Shown here in pieces: positions 26,287 to 35,186 of a stretch of DNA of 64,000 nucleotides. The notes below the pieces were generated by a model that ran no database searches, was not told the origin of the DNA, and saw only the letters and a program-made list of their open reading frames with translations. Position numbers and translations under genes: made by a program. This DNA comes from Desulforhopalus sp. (GTDB taxonomy: Bacteria; Desulfobacterota; Desulfobulbia; Desulfobulbales; Desulfocapsaceae), in contig JAOTRX010000009.1 of NCBI GenBank assembly GCA_030247675.1, positions 124,001 to 188,000 on the forward strand, read 5' to 3'. Each line of letters begins with the position of its first letter. Positions within the stretch are counted from its first letter, which is position 1.

Positions 26287-26592
26287 GAGGGAAATAACAC
26301 CTAAATCAAAAGCTACTTAGGGTATGGTGCACTGGAAGGTCAAGGTAGCCATTTATCTTTTATTTTGCAAGAACCATCAATTCGGCCAGCCAGTCCTCTT
26401 CTTATAGACATTTTGCAGCAGGTTTACCGGCTTGGTCAACATCGACTCTAACTCCACCTAAGTCGCTTCCCGGCAAGAAGAAATGCCATGCAGCATGGGC
26501 TGAAAACTGGTACCATCGCAGGATTTAGAGTCGGCCTATGCGGGGAGAAATGGAAACTCCCAGTTCTCCTTAACTCAACCTTGCCTGTGTTT
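26287..26592. promoter_or_regulatory. divergent intergenic region (MBOAT operon / trkA)
   Basis: 306 bases that should hold both promoters. I see no clear -35/-10 pair, operator or RNA element. An in-frame upstream extension of trkA (from 26488) lacks family features. Confidence 0.3.
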
Positions 26593-27930
26593 ATGGAAAT
26601 ACTCATCTACGGCACCACCGATATCAGTTATCTGGTGGCCTCGCGGCTGCAGCACAATCACAATATCACCATCCTCCATAATCCTGGCGAGCTGGGAGAG
26701 AAATTCGCCAACCTCGATGTCAGTGTGGTAGAGGGCAGCGGTGGCGACCTGGCCATCCTCGAAAAGATCGAGGCCCAAAAAGCCGAACTGTTTATCGCCA
26801 GCTCGGCAATCGATGAGGCCAATATCGTTGCCTGCTGGACCATGAAGAAGATGGCTGACACCGAAACCATCTGTTTTATCTCGAAACCCTCACTGTACAA
26901 GACCTTTGCTTCACAGACGCAAAGCCAGTATCAGACCCGCTACGACATCGACTCGATCATCTGGCCAGAACAGTTGCTGACCCAGGACATCTTCCGCATC
27001 ATCTCAGTGCCGGAGGCCCTTGATGTGGAATTTCTGGCCGGCGGCAAGGCCAAGCTTTTTGAATACCGGATCAAAGAGGATTCACAGATCGTCGACAGGA
27101 CCATCAAGGAGTGCAAATTCCCCACCAACGTTCTGATCCCGGGTATTACCCGCGATGGCAAACTCTTCATCCCCAATGGTTCGACAACCATCAAGGTAAA
27201 CGACAAGATCTTTTTCATCGGCACAAGCATTGCCCTGGATAATCTGGCGGCGGATTTTTTCAAGCACGATCGCAAGGTAAAGAGCGTGTCGATAATCGGT
27301 GGCGGCAGCGTCGGTTTTATGTTGGCGGAGATGCTGGAACGCACCGGTATCAAGGTTAAAATTATCGAACATAGTCCGGAACGTTGTGCCTTTCTTGCCG
27401 ACTCACTGAAAAAAACCCTGGTCCTGCAAGGCAACGGTACCGATCTGGAACTCCTCGAAAGCGAAGCGATTGCCGCGGCCGACGCCTGCATCTGCATCAC
27501 CGACAACGATGAGAAAAATCTCCTCTGCTCCCTGTTGATGAAGCAGCTCGGTGCAAAACGCATCGTCACTCGGGTCGGCAACATTCAGAACTACAATCTC
27601 TTTGAACATGTCGGAATAGATGTGGTGGTATCGCCGAAGGCCTCGGCCCTGACCGAGGTGATAAACCGGGTGCAGGGAGTTAATGTCAACGTTGTCGCCC
27701 TGATTGAGGGTGGCAAGGGGGAAATGCTCCGCTTCACCTTGCCGGAGACCTTCACCAAGGTCCGGCTTCGAGACCTGCATTTGCCCGTCAATGCCCTGGT
27801 CGGGGTAATCCTCCGGGGGCATAAGGTGCTTATCCCCAACGGTGAGAGCCATCTGCTGCCCGGGGACAGCCTGCAGATCTTTACCATGAAGGAAGATTCG
27901 GAAAAGATTAAGGAGTTCTTCTTCGCATGA
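26593..27930 (+). CDS. trkA: Trk potassium uptake regulatory protein TrkA
   Basis: 445 residues, two RCK_N-RCK_C units. The second Rossmann site is intact (SIIGGGSVGFMLAEMLERTG), but the first reads LIYGTTDISYLVASRL, so the usual GxGxxG is degraded and NAD binding at unit one is doubtful. Each unit ends in a TrkA_C domain (for example around IPGITRDGKLFIPNG and LPVNALVGVILRGHK). It gates TrkH from the cytosolic face. The Met at 26593 was chosen because the family begins here. It overlaps trkH by four bases. Confidence 0.93.
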   Translation: MEILIYGTTDISYLVASRLQHNHNITILHNPGELGEKFANLDVSVVEGSGGDLAILEKIEAQKAELFIASSAIDEANIVACWTMKKMADTETICFISKPSLYKTFASQTQSQYQTRYDIDSIIWPEQLLTQDIFRIISVPEALDVEFLAGGKAKLFEYRIKEDSQIVDRTIKECKFPTNVLIPGITRDGKLFIPNGSTTIKVNDKIFFIGTSIALDNLAADFFKHDRKVKSVSIIGGGSVGFMLAEMLERTGIKVKIIEHSPERCAFLADSLKKTLVLQGNGTDLELLESEAIAAADACICITDNDEKNLLCSLLMKQLGAKRIVTRVGNIQNYNLFEHVGIDVVVSPKASALTEVINRVQGVNVNVVALIEGGKGEMLRFTLPETFTKVRLRDLHLPVNALVGVILRGHKVLIPNGESHLLPGDSLQIFTMKEDSEKIKEFFFA

Positions 27931-29381
27931 GGCCGTCATTTGTTGCCAGCGCCCTCGGCATCATTCTCCTCGCCTTTGGGGCCATTGTCCTTATCCCGAT
28001 TGTTTTCAGCGGCGGCGATAATCGCCTCATCCTGCCTTTTCTCACCGCCTCGGCGGTGTCGTTCATTCTTGGCCTTGCCTGCCGTTTGTTCGGCAAGCTG
28101 AACCGGAATTTCGATACCATCAAGCATACCGAAGGGCTGCTGATTGTTACCTTCACCTGGGTGGTCACCGCCGGTATCGGGGCGATTCCCTATCTGTTTT
28201 TCGGGCTTTCACCGGTTGACGCCTATTTTGAGTCGGTATCCGGCTTTACCACGACGGGGGCGACTATCCTTGCCGATTTTGCCCCCTACCCAAAGGCCTT
28301 CTTTTTCTGGCGCGACCTCACCCAATGGTTGGGCGGTATGGGGATCATCGTTCTGTTCGTCGCCATCCTGCCGCAGCTGGGGGTGGCCGGGCGGAAGATC
28401 TTCTTTACCGAGGCCCCGGGGCCAACCGACGATAAGTTCACCCCCCGGGTCGCCCATACCGCCAAGGCCCTCTGGCTAATCTACCTGTTGCTCACTATCC
28501 TCCAGGTCGTCCTCCTGGTGGCGGCCGGTATGCCGATTTTCGACGCGGTCTGCAACGCCTTCGGCACCATGGCGGCCGGTGGTTTTTCGCCCCACCCGCA
28601 ATCGATCATGGGCTATCAAAGCCCGACCATCACCTGGATTACCACGGTCTTCATGGTCCTTGCCGGGGCAAACTTCGCCCTCCAGTATAAATGCTTTCTC
28701 AAGGGGAAGTTCCGGGTTCTCTTCACCAACGAAGAGTTTCTTTTTTACCTGGCTATTACAGCTAGCGCCTCACTGCTCTGCGCGGCTTTCCTCTGGGGCC
28801 AGCAGGCGTCTTCACTCAACGACAGCCTTCGCGACGGCATGTTCCAGGTGGTGTCGATCCTCACCACCACCGGCTTTTGTTCGGCGGATTTTGCGCTGTG
28901 GCTGGTACCGGCGCAGACGGTGCTCTTTGCGGTGATGCTGGTCGGCGGCTGTGCCGGTTCGGCGGGTGGCGGCGTCAAGGTGGTGCGGGTGCTTTTTACC
29001 GCAAAGTTCCTAAAGCGGGAGATCGATCGGATCGTTCATCCGAAGGCAATTTTGCCGATAAGAATCGACAAGGCCACCGTGCCGGATGATATTCAGCGAC
29101 AAATTCTTGGCTTCTTATTGTTTTATTTAATCCTGCTCCTCGCCTCCGGCCTGGTGGTGACCATGATCGAGCAGAACGCCGTCACCGGCTTCGTCGGCAC
29201 GGCGGCAACCCTTGGCAACATCGGCCCCGGTTTTGGCGAAATCGGTCCCATGGGCAGCTTTGCCGGGCTGCATTGGACCTCGAAAACCATTTTCATCGTC
29301 GATATGATCGTCGGCCGCCTGGAGTTGATTCCCTTCCTCGCCATGCTCTGCCCCGAGTTCTGGACCATGGGCCGCAATTGA
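27927..29381 (+). CDS. trkH: Trk potassium transporter TrkH
   Basis: 484 residues, the usual length, with four P-loop-type repeats: SGFTTTGATIL, AFGTMAAGGFS, SILTTTGFCSADF and ATLGNIGPGFGEIG lining the filter. It forms the K+ channel subunit with TrkA. It begins inside the trkA stop codon (ATGA), with AAGGAG 11 bases before. Last gene of the two-gene operon, and convergent with the ntrC-type gene. Confidence 0.96.
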   Translation: MRPSFVASALGIILLAFGAIVLIPIVFSGGDNRLILPFLTASAVSFILGLACRLFGKLNRNFDTIKHTEGLLIVTFTWVVTAGIGAIPYLFFGLSPVDAYFESVSGFTTTGATILADFAPYPKAFFFWRDLTQWLGGMGIIVLFVAILPQLGVAGRKIFFTEAPGPTDDKFTPRVAHTAKALWLIYLLLTILQVVLLVAAGMPIFDAVCNAFGTMAAGGFSPHPQSIMGYQSPTITWITTVFMVLAGANFALQYKCFLKGKFRVLFTNEEFLFYLAITASASLLCAAFLWGQQASSLNDSLRDGMFQVVSILTTTGFCSADFALWLVPAQTVLFAVMLVGGCAGSAGGGVKVVRVLFTAKFLKREIDRIVHPKAILPIRIDKATVPDDIQRQILGFLLFYLILLLASGLVVTMIEQNAVTGFVGTAATLGNIGPGFGEIGPMGSFAGLHWTSKTIFIVDMIVGRLELIPFLAMLCPEFWTMGRN

Positions 29382-29440
29382 TGTCCCGATGGCGGATGAT
29401 ACGTGTTCAATGATTTACAACCGGGCTTCTGGCAAAATGC

Positions 29441-30808
29441 TCAGCGGTAAGGATTATATTTACGCAGTTTATTGTTGAGGGTTGTTCGAGTGATGTTGAG
29501 GCGTTTTGCCGCCTCACTTTTATTGCCTCGTGTTTGCTCCAGCGTTTCTTGGATGGCCTTGCTTTCAATCTCTTTAAGCGATTTTCCGCCCAGCCCGAGG
29601 ATTTCTCCTTCATTTTCGTTGTGTTGGTGATAACTGGTGGTCAAGGCCTCCGGTAATTCCTTGTCTGAAATAGAGGGTGAATTGGAGAGAATCACTGCCC
29701 GCTCGATGACGTTTTCAAGCTGTCGGACGTTGCCGGGCCAAGGACTCTTGCAGAGGATATCCATGGCCATGGGTGTGAACCCCTTCAGCTCCTTACGGTT
29801 TTTTTCCATGTATTTATGGAGGAAATGGTTGGCGAGCGGTGGGATATCCTCCATTCGTGCGCGCAGGGGCGGGATGTGGATGTTCACCACGTTCAGACGG
29901 TAATAGAGGTCCTCGCGGAAGCGACCAAGGCGCACCTCTTCTTCGAGATTACGATTGGTGGCGGCGATGATTCGAATATCGACATGCAGTACTTCGTCGC
30001 TTCCCAGACGCTGGATTTCCCGTTCCTGGATAGCGCGAAGAATCTTGCTCTGCATCGGCAGAGGGATCTCGGTGATTTCATCGAGGAATATTGTGCCATG
30101 GTTAGCCTGCATAAACCGGCCATGCCGTTGGCGGTCGGCTCCAGTGAAAGTCCCTTTTTCGTGGCCGAACAATTCTGATTCAAGGAGGGTCTCGCTTAAG
30201 GCGGCGCAGTTCACTGTAATTAGGCTCCCTTTTTTTCGGGAACTATTGGCGTGAATGGCCTTGGCGAAAATCTCCTTACCGGTACCGCTTTCGCCGGTAA
30301 TAAGGATCGTGGCTTCGGTGGGGGCGGCGGTTCGCGCCAGTTCCACCACCTGAAGAATGGCTGCGCTTGAGCCGATGAGATTGTGGAAACCCTTGTCTGT
30401 GGCAATTTTTTCCTTGAGAATACGGTTCTCGGAAGCAAACTGGAGATGATTCATCGCCCGGTTGACGATGCGTGCCATTTCTTCGAAATTGAGAGGCCTG
30501 GTTAGGTAATCGTAGGCCCCCATTTTCATTGCCTCCACAGCCGTGTCAACGGAAGAAAAGTCAGTCATGATAATGATAGGCACGGTGGGGTTATAGTCCT
30601 TGATTCGCCGGAGGGCCTCAAGGGTATCGAGATGGGCCATACACCCGTCCATCAGTACCAGGTCGACGGGTTTGACTTGTATCTTTTTCACGGCATCCTG
30701 GCCATCGATGGCACAATCCACCGTATGGCCGAGACTTTTTGCCATGGCCCGAAGCATGCCCAGGTGGTCACTATCATCGTCAACAACGAGGATCTTGCCT
30801 TTTCTCAT
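29441..30808 (-). CDS. Sigma-54-dependent response regulator (NtrC family)
   Basis: 455 residues. The receiver (about 1-120) has VVDDD, phospho-acceptor Asp54 in VLMDGCMAHLDTLE and Lys in YLTRPL (Lys replaced by Arg). The AAA+ domain has GESGTGKEIFAKAIH, the sigma-54 contact loop GTFTGA and GTIFLDEI. The C-terminal Fis helix-turn-helix is NKSEAAKRLNITRTTLNNKL. The usual MP after the phospho-Asp and the switch Lys are both altered, so phosphorylation may be atypical. Start at 30808 behind GGGAGGG (30811 also possible). No kinase is adjacent. Its likely target is the divergent sigma-54 promoter at 31025. Confidence 0.93.
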   Translation of the reverse strand: MRKGKILVVDDDSDHLGMLRAMAKSLGHTVDCAIDGQDAVKKIQVKPVDLVLMDGCMAHLDTLEALRRIKDYNPTVPIIIMTDFSSVDTAVEAMKMGAYDYLTRPLNFEEMARIVNRAMNHLQFASENRILKEKIATDKGFHNLIGSSAAILQVVELARTAAPTEATILITGESGTGKEIFAKAIHANSSRKKGSLITVNCAALSETLLESELFGHEKGTFTGADRQRHGRFMQANHGTIFLDEITEIPLPMQSKILRAIQEREIQRLGSDEVLHVDIRIIAATNRNLEEEVRLGRFREDLYYRLNVVNIHIPPLRARMEDIPPLANHFLHKYMEKNRKELKGFTPMAMDILCKSPWPGNVRQLENVIERAVILSNSPSISDKELPEALTTSYHQHNENEGEILGLGGKSLKEIESKAIQETLEQTRGNKSEAAKRLNITRTTLNNKLRKYNPYR

Positions 30809-30929
30809 CATGCCCTCCCTGGTTGTTGGTTTTCCCTTCCAGCTTTTCTTGCTTTTTTCACTACCCTCTGCGTCACCAGTGATTAAAAACACATCACCTG
30901 CCGTATGTCGTCCGTCCAGTTTTTAGACA

Positions 30930-30943
30930 GTAATCATTGTTAC
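30930..30943. promoter_or_regulatory. possible enhancer site for the sigma-54 activator
   Basis: The imperfect dyad GTAATCATTGTTAC lies about 95 bases upstream of the -24 element and upstream of the activator gene. The distance suits an NtrC-type enhancer, but the dyad is short and could be chance. Confidence 0.25.
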
Positions 30944-31024
30944 GAGTACGGGTGTTCATGGCAGAAAAATAAACATCCAAAATATATTCAAATATTACCA
31001 GTTGTTGTTGAACACTATGATTAG

Positions 31025-31041
31025 TGGCACGAGAGTTGCGA
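31025..31041 (+). promoter_or_regulatory. sigma-54 promoter (-24/-12)
   Basis: TGGCAC-GAGAG-TTGCGA matches the consensus TGGCACN5TTGCW except at the final base. It faces the small exported peptide gene, whose ATG is about 78 bases downstream, and a sigma-54 activator gene lies divergently next to it. Confidence 0.85.
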
Positions 31042-31118
31042 TAGCTTGGGCATCAGCCAATGGCTGCCAATAAATAATTAGCTATCCGAATAAAATATTG
31101 AACAAGGAGACCAAAGTC

Positions 31119-31316
31119 ATGAAAACAACCGTAATGACTATGATTGCTGTTATTGCCGGGACTGTTGTTCTCAGTCTGGCCACTGCTAACGCCTACGAAA
31201 ATCGAGATCCGACCTGGTTAAACAGGAGTCTACCGGAAGTGGCAACCCTCGACAATTGTCCGGACATAAACAAACCTATTCAAGAAATGGATATGTCATC
31301 TGCAGAACGGAACTGA
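31119..31316 (+). CDS. small exported peptide (65 aa), sigma-54 controlled
   Basis: Starts at the ATG at 31119, with AAGGAGA 8 bases upstream; an in-frame extension to 31098 is unlikely. A signal peptide MKTTVMTMIAVIAGTVVLSL with cleavage near ATANA|Y leaves a mature part of about 35 residues (YENRDPTWLNRSLPEV..., one Cys). I recognise no family. Sigma-54 control and secretion suggest a role in the periplasm or envelope, perhaps as a sensor or structural peptide; no function can be claimed. A hairpin 24 bases after the stop may end the transcript. Confidence 0.7.
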   Translation: MKTTVMTMIAVIAGTVVLSLATANAYENRDPTWLNRSLPEVATLDNCPDINKPIQEMDMSSAERN

Positions 31317-31340
31317 ACTTCAGGACACACCAGCTCAAGA

Positions 31341-31361
31341 ACGCAACTTTGATTGTTGCGT
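31341..31361 (+). terminator. hairpin after the exported-peptide gene
   Basis: A 7-bp stem ACGCAAC / GTTGCGT with a TTTGATT loop is followed by a pyrimidine-rich CTTCATTC. Probably a weak intrinsic terminator for the sigma-54 transcript. Confidence 0.5.
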
Positions 31362-31377
31362 CTTCATTCGTTACCCG

Positions 31378-31407
31378 GCATGAGGGCAACAGCAAAAGCC
31401 CTCATGC
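31378..31407. repeat. 10-bp perfect inverted repeat GCATGAGGGC / GCCCTCATGC
   Basis: Arms at 31378-31387 and 31398-31407 with a 10-base loop, no T-run. It may be a second termination structure, the core of a small RNA, or an end signal for the convergent dsrE-like gene. Confidence 0.45.
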
Positions 31408-31577
31408 TAATCTGGGCGACAATACTATGGCACGCCTCTCCACCAGAACTATTTCCGAATGGACCGCACGGGCTTTTCTTATGGGAGGAATCCCTTCTGA
31501 AGTAATTTCCGCGCGTTTTTTTCAAAAATTAGTCCGAAAGCAACCTGCGCTCCCTCGGCGATGTTGGACGTGGAATC

Positions 31578-31928
31578 CTAAAAATTAAAAATCTTTGCCT
31601 CCGCCGCCATATCGATAAGGTGCGGCCCGCCGTCGAGCACCATGTTGTTGTTGAACTGTGCTTCGTCAAGTTTGCGGTTTTTCGCGCAGGGTGTGCAGAC
31701 CCCGACTGGTATTTCGTTTTCTATAAGATAGGGGAGATAGTCACTGACGCAGTCGCCGGTGGTGGTCTTTGCCGAGCCATCCCGGCCCTTCACCGCCCAG
31801 TCAACGCCGCTGTCGATCAGGAAGATATTCACCTTGTGACCTTTGCCATGGGCGATTTTAGCAAATTGAAAGCAGCGGGTGGCCTTTTCGTTGTCGTTCG
31901 ATCTGAGTACAAAGAGAAAATTTGCCAT
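31578..31928 (-). CDS. DsrE/DsrF-like family protein
   Basis: 116 residues, alpha/beta DsrE fold: FLFVLRSNDNEKATRCFQFAKIAHGKGH at the start, IFLIDSGVDWAVKG in the centre and Cys residues in PVGVCTPCAKNRKLDE, the position of the reactive Cys in sulfur-relay DsrE/TusD proteins. Likely cytosolic sulfur carrier or redox protein. A GAGGATG ribosome site precedes the ATG. It stands alone. Confidence 0.85.
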   Translation of the reverse strand: MANFLFVLRSNDNEKATRCFQFAKIAHGKGHKVNIFLIDSGVDWAVKGRDGSAKTTTGDCVSDYLPYLIENEIPVGVCTPCAKNRKLDEAQFNNNMVLDGGPHLIDMAAEAKIFNF

Positions 31929-32320
31929 GGCATCCTCATCGGTAGAATGGGGGGAAAGAGGCAGGTTTGCCGCCTGCCCGGAAGGGGTGGAAATGGTTAA
32001 GATTAATATACCCCATAAGTTAGCTCTTTCAATGGTATTTTAGTATGTTATCGGAGAGAATGAGGGGGATTTTGCGGGTTTTTCAGGGGGCAGTCTCCGC
32101 TCAAACATTTTGTTATCACATTGTCGTACTAGCCAAGGGGCTGAAGTGTCGGAGGAAGAGTTCCTGGAGCCGGATATCTGACAGGGAAGGGAGTGCCGCG
32201 GCCGATAATTATCTTGATAAATTTCGGTTTCCGCAGTAACAGGGGGCAAAACAGAGGAGCGCGCCGTTGTTGGCGAAATGGCGCAAGTCAACCAGGTCAC
32301 ATCCAGTAAAGCCGGCAGCT
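31929..32320. other. intergenic region, no gene seen
   Basis: 392 bases between the divergent dsrE-like and decarboxylase genes. It should hold both promoters. I see no clear promoter, RNA or open frame with codon-like character. Confidence 0.3.
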
Positions 32321-33730
32321 ATGAATGATACGAAGGTCTTTGCCGAACTGTTCAAAATACTAGAAAGGTATTACGCCGGGCAGCAGGACGGCAAATTTCT
32401 TGACTACCACAGTCCAAGCGAGTTGCGCCGGATCCTCGGTCTGGACGCACCGGGGAAGACCGGTGACTGGTCTGAGATCTTTGCCTGGGTGGAGAAGTAT
32501 CTCGCCTACTCGGTAAAGACCAACCATCCGATGTTTGTCAACCGGATGTGGGTGGGAGCAAATCTTCCGGCTATTGTCGGCGAGATTGTTGCCGCCGTCA
32601 CCAACGCCTCGGCCTGTACCTTCGAGTCGGCCCCGGTGTCAACCCTCATGGAAAAATACATGTTTAGGGAGATGCTGGATCTGGTCGGCTTCAAAAAAGG
32701 TGAGGGCCAGATGACTACCGGTTCGAGTAACGCCAACATGATCGCCATGATGGCCGCACGCAATTGCGCCAACCGGTCGGTCAAGCAGGCCGGCCTCTTT
32801 GGCCAGCAGAAGCTCTTTGCCTTTGTCGGCGCGGATGCCCATTACTCCATGGACCGGGCGGCCAATATTTTGGGGATTGGCGCCGATCAGCTGATCAAGA
32901 TTCCCCTCGACGCTTTTGGGGCAATGCTGCCGGACGAGCTTGAGCGGGCGATAAGCCGGGTTATTGCCGCCGGCGGCCAGCCGTTTTTTGTCGCCGCCAC
33001 CGCCGGAACCACCGTCCGTGGCAGTTACGATCCGATCGAGGAGCTGCTGCCGCTGCGCGATACCTATGGCTTCTGGCTGCATGTCGATGGGGCCTGGGGC
33101 GGTTCGGTCGTTCTCAGTCCGTCGCTGCGTCGGAAATACCTGCAGGGGCTGGAGAATGCCGACTCTTTTACCTGGGATTTTCATAAGATGCTCGGGTCGA
33201 CGCTGATGTGCAACGTTCTGCTTATCAACAATCGGGATCGTGCCCTAGCGACAGCACTCAGCGCCGGCGATGGCAGTTATCTGTTCCGCCACGAAAACAC
33301 CGCCGGCATGGAAGACCTTGGGCCATCGTCGCTGCAATGCGGCCGGCGGGTCGACAGCCTGAAATGGTTTCTTGATTGGAAATTTTTCGGCCGGGAAGGC
33401 CTTGCCGCCCGGGTGGAAAGATCTCTCGACCTGTGTGCCTACGCCGAGGAAGTGGTTACAAGGAGCCCGGAGTTGGAGCTGGTTGTACCGCGAACCTCCT
33501 TTAATATCTGCTTTCGCTTCAAGGTAGATGAAAAGAACAGCAACGCTTTAAATCTGGCCCTGCGCACTGCGCTTTATGAAGAAGGGACCAGCATGGTCGG
33601 CATTGCCTATCTCGAAGAGAAAGCCGTCATGCGCCTTCTGGTGATCAATCCGGCGATGGAACGGGCCGACATTGACACCTTCTTCCACCGCCTGATCGTC
33701 AAGGGCCGGGAACTGCTGGCGGGGCTCTGA
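32321..33730 (+). CDS. PLP-dependent group II decarboxylase (glutamate/aromatic amino acid type)
   Basis: 469 residues. The PLP Lys is residue 289 in FTWDFHKMLGST; other landmarks are TTGSSNANMIAMMAAR, AHYSMDRAANILGIG, AATAGTTVRGSYDPIEEL and WLHVDGAWGGSVVLS. Members decarboxylate glutamate, cysteine sulfinate, tyrosine or 2,4-diaminobutyrate. The exact amino acid is not determined by these motifs. I took the ATG at 32321; an extension to 32267 lacks family features. Confidence 0.9.
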   Translation: MNDTKVFAELFKILERYYAGQQDGKFLDYHSPSELRRILGLDAPGKTGDWSEIFAWVEKYLAYSVKTNHPMFVNRMWVGANLPAIVGEIVAAVTNASACTFESAPVSTLMEKYMFREMLDLVGFKKGEGQMTTGSSNANMIAMMAARNCANRSVKQAGLFGQQKLFAFVGADAHYSMDRAANILGIGADQLIKIPLDAFGAMLPDELERAISRVIAAGGQPFFVAATAGTTVRGSYDPIEELLPLRDTYGFWLHVDGAWGGSVVLSPSLRRKYLQGLENADSFTWDFHKMLGSTLMCNVLLINNRDRALATALSAGDGSYLFRHENTAGMEDLGPSSLQCGRRVDSLKWFLDWKFFGREGLAARVERSLDLCAYAEEVVTRSPELELVVPRTSFNICFRFKVDEKNSNALNLALRTALYEEGTSMVGIAYLEEKAVMRLLVINPAMERADIDTFFHRLIVKGRELLAGL

Positions 33731-33763
33731 GGGTCTCGCCGTTGAGCCCAGCTTGCCCTGCCG

Positions 33764-34825
33764 CTATTTCCCCGCCAGCAGCCGCAGCAGGCGGATGACT
33801 TCCGCCATCTCGTCAGCCAAACCGATGGTGATGCGCAGCCAATCCTTGATCCTCTCCATGGGGAAGCGGCGTACCAGCACGCCGTTGTCGCGCAGATACT
33901 GTTGCACCTCGGCTCCGGCCATTCCCGTCATCCTGCAAAAGACGAAATTCGCCGACGACGGTAATACCTGCATGCCAAGAGCACTCAATTCCGTGGCCGT
34001 TCTGTCCCGGGTGGCGATGATCGCCCGCCGCGTCGTCTCGAAATGCTCCCTGTCTTCGTAGGCCGCCTTGGCCCCCCGTTGGGCCACGACATCGACGGTG
34101 TAGGAGTTGAAGGAGTCGCGGATCGCTTCAAGGCCCTTGATCAGACCGGGCTCGGCAAAGGCCATACCCACCCGCAGACCGGCCAGCGACCGGGCCTTCG
34201 ACATGGTCTGGATAACCAGCAGGTTGTCGTAGCGGCTGGTGAGGGGGATGACCGATTCGGCGCCGAAATCGACATAGGCCTCATCAACGATAATCAGGGT
34301 GTCCGGCCTGTGCTGCAACAGTTCCTCAATCTTTTCCGCACTGACGGCAATACCCGTCGGGGCATTGGGATTAGTGAGGAGAAAGCCCTTGAGGTTGTTA
34401 GGGTAGGCGGTGAAATCGATAGTGAAATCTTCGGTCAGGGGAACGGTCAGGTGGGGAATGGCAAACATCGCTGCGTAGACCGGATAAAAGGAATAGGTGA
34501 TGTCCGGGAAGGCGATGGTGTCGGTGCGATTAAAAAAGGCCGGGAAGGCCATGGCCAGGACCTCGTCGGAGCCATTGCCGACAAAAACCTGCTCTATCGC
34601 CAGGTCGTGGTAATCGGCCAGGGTGCCGCGCAGGGCGGCGGCGGTTGGGTCGGGGTACAAGCGCGCCTCCAGGCCGGTCACCGAATGCATCGCCTCGATG
34701 ACCCGTTGTGAGGCCGGATAGGGATTTTCGTTGGTGTTCAGTTTGATAAAACGCCGGTCTTTCGGCTGCTCGCCCGGCACGTAGGGTTTGATGTTTTTGA
34801 CGGTATCGCTGTAAAACTTATTCAT
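33764..34825 (-). CDS. hisC: Histidinol-phosphate aminotransferase
   Basis: 353 residues, class I/II aminotransferase. It begins with the substrate loop KLNTNENPYPAS, followed by GNGSDEVLAMAF, LTNPNAPTGIAV, IVDEAYVDF and the PLP Lys in TMSKARSLAGLRVG, then RRFPMERIKDWLRITIG near the end. It makes histidinol phosphate from imidazole acetol phosphate in histidine synthesis. Start at 34825 behind AAGGAAC. It is not next to other his genes, as is common in this group. Confidence 0.93.
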   Translation of the reverse strand: MNKFYSDTVKNIKPYVPGEQPKDRRFIKLNTNENPYPASQRVIEAMHSVTGLEARLYPDPTAAALRGTLADYHDLAIEQVFVGNGSDEVLAMAFPAFFNRTDTIAFPDITYSFYPVYAAMFAIPHLTVPLTEDFTIDFTAYPNNLKGFLLTNPNAPTGIAVSAEKIEELLQHRPDTLIIVDEAYVDFGAESVIPLTSRYDNLLVIQTMSKARSLAGLRVGMAFAEPGLIKGLEAIRDSFNSYTVDVVAQRGAKAAYEDREHFETTRRAIIATRDRTATELSALGMQVLPSSANFVFCRMTGMAGAEVQQYLRDNGVLVRRFPMERIKDWLRITIGLADEMAEVIRLLRLLAGK

Positions 34826-35186
34826 AAAAAGTTCCTTGTTAATCACCAGTCATTATCGAAAAACTATCGGAGAAAGGATTGCCTCATGTGCGGCAAACTA
34901 TCTCTCTCCCGGCTTTTCAGCAAGCATTTTGTGATGGGCAAAGCTCCGACGGCAGGTTGGGTAGTTTCGGCTATCTCGGCAAGGATAAGGGTATCTGGCA
35001 AAACATAACGAGGGGTTTTGCAAATTTGCCGGGAGTCAGCTACAATAGCGCCGTCATGGCCGGTGGAAATGGCCATGAGGTGTTTTCAAGCAGGCGGGTA
35101 TATTCAAGAGATCCCGAGGCCGGCTGTCGATCTGTAAGCGGCCGGCTGCCGTGGGGGACTCATAAATTGGTACACGGTGTAGCGAT
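34826..35186. other. intergenic region, no convincing gene
   Basis: 361 bases between the divergent hisC and DUF2058 genes. A 7-bp inverted repeat CATGGCC / GGCCATG is at 35055-35077. A short forward frame beginning MCGKLSLSRLF (near 34885) has no homology I recognise. Confidence 0.3.
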
